DNA of 64,000 nucleotides from contig OZ223309.1 in NCBI GenBank assembly GCA_965140765.1, positions 3,348,001-3,412,000 on the forward strand, read 5' to 3'. Below the pieces are notes generated by a model, which saw only the letters and a program-made list of their open reading frames with translations, was not told the origin of the DNA and did no database searches. The position numbers and the translations under genes are program-made. The stretch is from Sunxiuqinia sp963678245 (GTDB taxonomy: Bacteria > Bacteroidota > Bacteroidia > Bacteroidales > Prolixibacteraceae). Below are positions 62,292 to 64,000 of this stretch, piece after piece. How positions within the stretch are numbered: the first letter of the stretch is position 1; each line of letters begins with the position of its first letter.

Positions 62292-63566
62292 ATGAAAGTA
62301 GATGTTATCTTAGGCCTCCAGTGGGGAGATGAAGGAAAAGGAAAAATTGTTGACGTCTTAACCCCTAAATATGATGCCATTTCAAGGTTTCAGGGAGGAC
62401 CAAACGCTGGACACACACTTGAAATCAACGATTTCAAACAAGTTTTACACTCAATTCCATCAGGAATTTTCCACGAAAATAAAGCTAACGTTATTGGAAA
62501 TGGAGTTGTTCTTGATCCGCTTGTTTTTAAGAACGAAATTGAGTCGATAAAAAAACATGGTATCGACCTGCATAAAAATCTATACATTTCGAAAAAGGCA
62601 CACCTGATTTTGCCAACCCATAAATTGCTTGACGCTGCCTCGGAAGCCGCAAAAGGGGACACTAAAATTGGTTCAACCTTAAAAGGAATTGGCCCAACGT
62701 ACAAAGATAAAATTGGACGAGATGGCCTTCGGGTTGGTGATTTGGTTGAGAACTTCGACGAAAAATACAAAACTCGCATTGATGCGCACAAAATAATTCT
62801 GGAAAAACTTTACCAGTTCGATTATAAACAATTACTTGAAGAAGTAGAAAAAGAATGGTTCGAAGGCATTAAAGTACTGAAAGAATTCACCTTTGTTGAC
62901 AGCGAACACATGATTGACGACCTGATACAAGATGGAAAATCAGTACTGGCAGAGGGTGCACAGGGAACCTTGCTTGATATCGACTTTGGTTCTTACCCAT
63001 TTGTAACCTCATCAAACACCATTTGCGCCGGAGCATGCACCGGATTGGGGATTGCGCCGCAAAAAATTGGTGAAGTGTTTGGTATCTTTAAAGCATACTG
63101 CACCCGGGTTGGCATGGGACCATTCCCGACCGAACTACACTGCGAAACCGGACAAAAGCTGCGTGATGCCGGAAACGAATATGGATCAACAACAGGCCGT
63201 CCTCGTCGTTGTGGCTGGTTAGATTTAGTCGCTCTAAAATATTCGATCATGATCAATGGCGTAACCCAACTTTTCATGATGAAAGGAGATGTATTGGATA
63301 ACTTCGAAACCATTAAGATATGTGTTGGGTATGAGATTGATGGCGAAGTGGTTGACAAATTCCCTTTTGAACTGGACAACAACGTAAAGCCAATTTATGT
63401 TGAAGTTCCGGGCTGGGAGACAGATTTAACAAAACTGACTCACCAAAATGAATTCCCGGAAGAACTAAACAACTACATCAGTTTTATTGAAGATGAAACA
63501 GGGCTCCCAATCACCATTGCATCAGTTGGTCCGAACAGGGCACAAACAATTCATATTGAAAAGTAA
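62292..63566 (+). CDS. purA: adenylosuccinate synthetase
   Basis: A 424-residue enzyme that joins aspartate to IMP with GTP, the first committed step to AMP. Choosing the ATG at 62292 puts the conserved Asp and Lys of GDEGKGK at positions 13 and 16 and the His of NAGHT at 41, the same numbers as the E. coli enzyme, which argues against the 8-residue longer start. Other signatures are EGAQGTLLDIDFGSYPFVTSSNT, GSTTGRPRRCGWLDLVALKY and the C-terminal SVGPNRAQTI. Confidence 0.97.
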   Translation: MKVDVILGLQWGDEGKGKIVDVLTPKYDAISRFQGGPNAGHTLEINDFKQVLHSIPSGIFHENKANVIGNGVVLDPLVFKNEIESIKKHGIDLHKNLYISKKAHLILPTHKLLDAASEAAKGDTKIGSTLKGIGPTYKDKIGRDGLRVGDLVENFDEKYKTRIDAHKIILEKLYQFDYKQLLEEVEKEWFEGIKVLKEFTFVDSEHMIDDLIQDGKSVLAEGAQGTLLDIDFGSYPFVTSSNTICAGACTGLGIAPQKIGEVFGIFKAYCTRVGMGPFPTELHCETGQKLRDAGNEYGSTTGRPRRCGWLDLVALKYSIMINGVTQLFMMKGDVLDNFETIKICVGYEIDGEVVDKFPFELDNNVKPIYVEVPGWETDLTKLTHQNEFPEELNNYISFIEDETGLPITIASVGPNRAQTIHIEK

Positions 63567-63591
63567 ACAAGGTATTTTCATTCCGATAGTT

Positions 63592-63626
63592 CAAAAGAGC
63601 CTCCAATAGGGGGCTCTTTTGTATTT
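63592..63626 (+). terminator. intrinsic terminator of purA
   Basis: A 13-base stem (CAAAAGAGCCTCC 63592-63604 / GGGGGCTCTTTTG 63609-63621, one G-U pair) with an AATA loop and a T-rich tail lies 25 bases after the purA stop. Confidence 0.8.
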
Positions 63627-63630
63627 TAAA

Positions 63631-63943
63631 TTGATCTTAAATTCATTTTTCAGACTTTCAATTCTGAAGTTTAAATATTACATTTAGGCTACTTATTTCA
63701 GATTGCTTGAAAAGAGATTGAATCTAAACCTCAAATAATGAGTTATCATTGTGTGGATAACTTAATTATTTTGATCGAATTGAGAACGAACCAATTGATA
63801 TACAAATATATCAGTGATAAACGCATGTGGTTTGACTACAATAAAAATAAGATGGCTCGTTTTATTTTGAGTACTTTCAAAAGCGTCATCACAACATGTA
63901 ATTTGACATACTAATACTTACTATAAAAAAATCAGAGACGTTT
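63631..63943. other. non-coding region before the last partial gene
   Basis: AT-rich intergenic DNA. No RNA gene or full promoter was identified; stops occur in all frames. Confidence 0.4.
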
Positions 63944-64000
63944 ATGGAAATAGTTCGCCCAACGCTGATTCTCGATAAAGAGGTTTGCTTAAACAACATT
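63944..64000 (+). CDS. start of a probable alanine-racemase-fold PLP enzyme (3' end beyond window)
   Basis: The last 57 bases encode MEIVRPTLILDKEVCLNNI. The motif RPT-x-x-LDK-x-x-C-x-x-N-I is how Bacteroidota D-threonine-aldolase/D-serine-dehydratase-like proteins with the alanine-racemase N-terminal domain begin. Only 19 residues are visible, so this call rests on the N-terminal pattern alone. Confidence 0.5.
   Translation, partial: MEIVRPTLILDKEVCLNNI

Overview
The window is a chromosomal segment of a Bacteroidota bacterium, most likely an anaerobic or microaerobic marine/sediment lineage of the order Marinilabiliales (Prolixibacteraceae-like). This is inferred from gene content, not from a marker-tree. 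Supporting signs are: four proteins ending in type IX secretion (T9SS) sorting domains, PorT, TamL, a SprB-repeat protein, TAnnTTTG-type promoter boxes with few Shine-Dalgarno sequences, DUF3467 downstream of rpoC, and a Na+-pumping decarboxylase.

Layout. 1-4903 (+): an operon for secreted pectin degradation, with the end of a passenger-repeat protein and two tandem PL1-like pectate lyases, all T9SS cargo. 5062-10559 (-): an acyl-CoA synthetase, then an oadG-oadA-oadB sodium-translocating decarboxylase operon. 11023-12806 (+): a Tat-exported Gfo/Idh/MocA oxidoreductase and a dodecin-like protein. 12932-27822 (-): the transcription/translation block, in transcription order rpsU, xerC-like recombinase, hpf, tRNA-Thr/Tyr/Gly/Thr, tuf, secE, nusG, rplK, rplA, rplJ, rplL, rpoB, rpoC, DUF3467. 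27959-34078 (-): a helix-hairpin-helix protein, an NSS transporter, class II aldolase and TamL. 34212-39754: an rRNA/tRNA methyltransferase, a broken lipoprotein gene, a COG2509 FAD dehydrogenase, PorT, MenG/UbiE and an AIR-synthase-related protein. 39861-44162 (+): SDR, Ldh-family dehydrogenase, glycosyltransferase and a LytS/LytTR two-component pair. 44171-51295 (-): a nitroreductase and a 2100-residue SprB-repeat surface protein. 51674-64000: a small lipoprotein, gap, an FtsX/MacB-type permease (-), then a plus-strand run of a pRiA4b-ORF3-like gene, miaA, Nudix, glycosyltransferase, gmhA, rel/spoT, a Fur-family regulator, purA and the start of a PLP enzyme.

How it fits together. Most of the window is housekeeping: transcription, translation, glycolysis and purine synthesis. 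Overlaid is the outer-membrane and secretion biology of Bacteroidota, in which PorT supports a secretion route that would export the pectate lyases and the SprB-like protein. I see no CRISPR array, prophage, insertion sequence or recognisable defence island, and no convincing entirely new system. The most unusual items are a decayed tRNA-like cloverleaf in the tuf-secE gap, a lipoprotein gene with two compensating frameshifts, a dodecin lacking its flavin-contacting residues and carrying a C-terminal extension, a Na+-decarboxylase alpha subunit with altered active-site motifs, and an isolated palindrome upstream of gap.
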